A model generated the notes under the pieces. The model saw only the letters and a list, made by a program, of their open reading frames with translations. It was not told the DNA's origin and did not search any database. From NCBI GenBank assembly GCA_902594745.1, contig CACJNF010000003.1, forward strand, positions 1 to 64,000: 64,000 nt of DNA, read 5' to 3'. Source of the stretch: an uncultured Bacteroidota bacterium. GTDB lineage: Bacteria > Bacteroidota > Bacteroidia > Flavobacteriales > Flavobacteriaceae. Of the stretch, positions 63,319 to 64,000 are shown one piece after another. The position numbers and the translations under genes are program-made. The first letter of the stretch is position 1. Every line of letters starts with the position of its first letter.

Positions 63319-64000
63319 ATGAAAAAAATTACTGGAAAGACTTATTTAGATTGGTATGAAAATATGCTTTTATGGAGAAAGTTTGAAGATAAACTTGCTG
63401 CTAAATATATTCAACAAAAGATAAGAGGTTTTTTACATCTTTATAATGGTCAAGAGGCAGTTCTTGCTGGATGTCTTCATTCCATAGATCCTAAAAAGGA
63501 CAGAATGATTAGTTCATATAGAAGTCATGTTCATGCAATAGGTTTAGGAGAAGATCCAAAATTTGTAATGGCAGAATTATTCGGTAAAGCAACTGGTACA
63601 TCTGGAGGCTTGGGTGGCTCAATGCATATTTTTTCAAAAAAATATAATTTTTTTGGAGGTCATGGAATTGTTGGAGGTCAGATTCCGTTAGGCACTGGAA
63701 TTGCTTTTGGTGATAAATATTTTAAAAGAGATAGTGTTACTTTATGTTTTTTAGGTGATGGTGCTATTAGACAAGGAGCATTTCATGAGTCAATTAATCT
63801 TGCTGCTTTATGGAAACTACCTGTTATATATATAGTTGAAAATAATGGTTACGCCATGGGAACATCAGTAGCAAGAACAACAAGTCAGGAAGATCTTTGG
63901 AAATTAGGTGAGCCCTACGAAATGCCTTCAATGCCAGTAGATGGTATGGACCCAGTTAAAGTTGCTAAGGTAATTGATGAATGTGTAAAACATGCCAGAG
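63319..64000 (+). CDS. pdhA: pyruvate dehydrogenase E1 alpha subunit, 5' part
   Basis: Truncated by the right edge (227 codons visible). The ATG at 63319 is preferred, since MKKITGKTYLDWYENMLLWR matches known PdhA N-termini; an ATG at 63271 is in frame but lies within the promoter. The E1 alpha hallmarks are FLHLYNGQEAVLAG, ISSYRSHVHAIGLGE, GGLGGSMHIF and the thiamine-diphosphate motif GDGAIRQGAFHESINLAALWKLP with NNGYAMGTS. The E1 beta gene is at 5.0 kb; E2 is probably next outside the window. Confidence 0.95.
   Translation, partial: MKKITGKTYLDWYENMLLWRKFEDKLAAKYIQQKIRGFLHLYNGQEAVLAGCLHSIDPKKDRMISSYRSHVHAIGLGEDPKFVMAELFGKATGTSGGLGGSMHIFSKKYNFFGGHGIVGGQIPLGTGIAFGDKYFKRDSVTLCFLGDGAIRQGAFHESINLAALWKLPVIYIVENNGYAMGTSVARTTSQEDLWKLGEPYEMPSMPVDGMDPVKVAKVIDECVKHAR

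Noticed and set aside
1-64000. CRISPR arrays, insertion sequences, prophage or defence genes
   Set aside because: No regularly spaced repeats, transposase, integrase or defence motif was found on either strand; all long frames fit housekeeping genes.

Overview
The window is about 64 kb of AT-rich DNA, densely packed with single-copy housekeeping genes. Gene content points to a streamlined, probably marine member of the Flavobacteriia (Bacteroidetes). Supporting features are an Nqr sodium pump with a lipoprotein ApbE, a fused DAHP synthase-chorismate mutase, an SSS/DUF4212 symporter next to acs, promoters of the Bacteroidetes type (TTG/TTTG, about 16-24 nt, TANNTTTG), and little recognisable Shine-Dalgarno sequence. 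No insertion sequence, prophage, CRISPR array or toxin module was seen. No gap exceeds about 175 bp.

Layout. 1-8.8 kb: end of a DegT-type sugar aminotransferase, a secreted amidohydrolase, a nucleotide/lipid set (DUF151 nuclease, thyA, folA, fabD), pdhB, a K+-dependent membrane pyrophosphatase and a deoxynucleoside kinase. 8.8-12.9 kb: SAM-II-type riboswitch followed by metK-metY-metX-osmC. 12.9-18.3 kb: an aromatic amino acid operon (pheA, tyrA, aroG-chorismate mutase, aminotransferase) preceded by a Phe/Tyr-rich leader peptide and an attenuator, then rsmG and a cyclophilin lipoprotein. 18.3-26.8 kb: pruA and nqrABCDEF-apbE. 26.8-34 kb: methyltransferase, map, gpmI, rsgA-dtd, murB and an aminotransferase. 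34-46.8 kb: valS, the rsfS-ftsH-LUD-cdsA-psd operon, birA, pyrE, a Nudix hydrolase, coaD, ddl, a PASTA protein, rluD and yaaA. 46.8-57 kb: two tandem secreted paralogues, tatA, two small enzymes, tRNA-Val(GAC) with merC, an FG-GAP lipoprotein, a threonine dehydratase-like enzyme, a thioredoxin and ppc. 57-64 kb: small membrane protein, thioesterase, symporter plus acs, murF and the start of pdhA.

How it fits together. The cell appears to run partly on sodium energetics: Nqr builds a Na+ gradient, the mPPase carries a Na+-type glutamate signature, and the SSS symporter would spend the gradient. Acetate uptake and activation (symporter, acs), pyruvate oxidation (pdhA, pdhB) and PEP carboxylase feed central carbon metabolism.

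The most notable regulatory feature is that no DNA-binding transcription factor was recognised in about 70 genes, while the two amino acid operons carry RNA-based controls. One is a SAM-II-like riboswitch before metK. The other is a 19-residue leader peptide (7 Phe/Tyr) with mutually exclusive antiterminator and terminator helices ending 2 nt before the pheA start codon. The attenuator is the strongest candidate for an undescribed system here.
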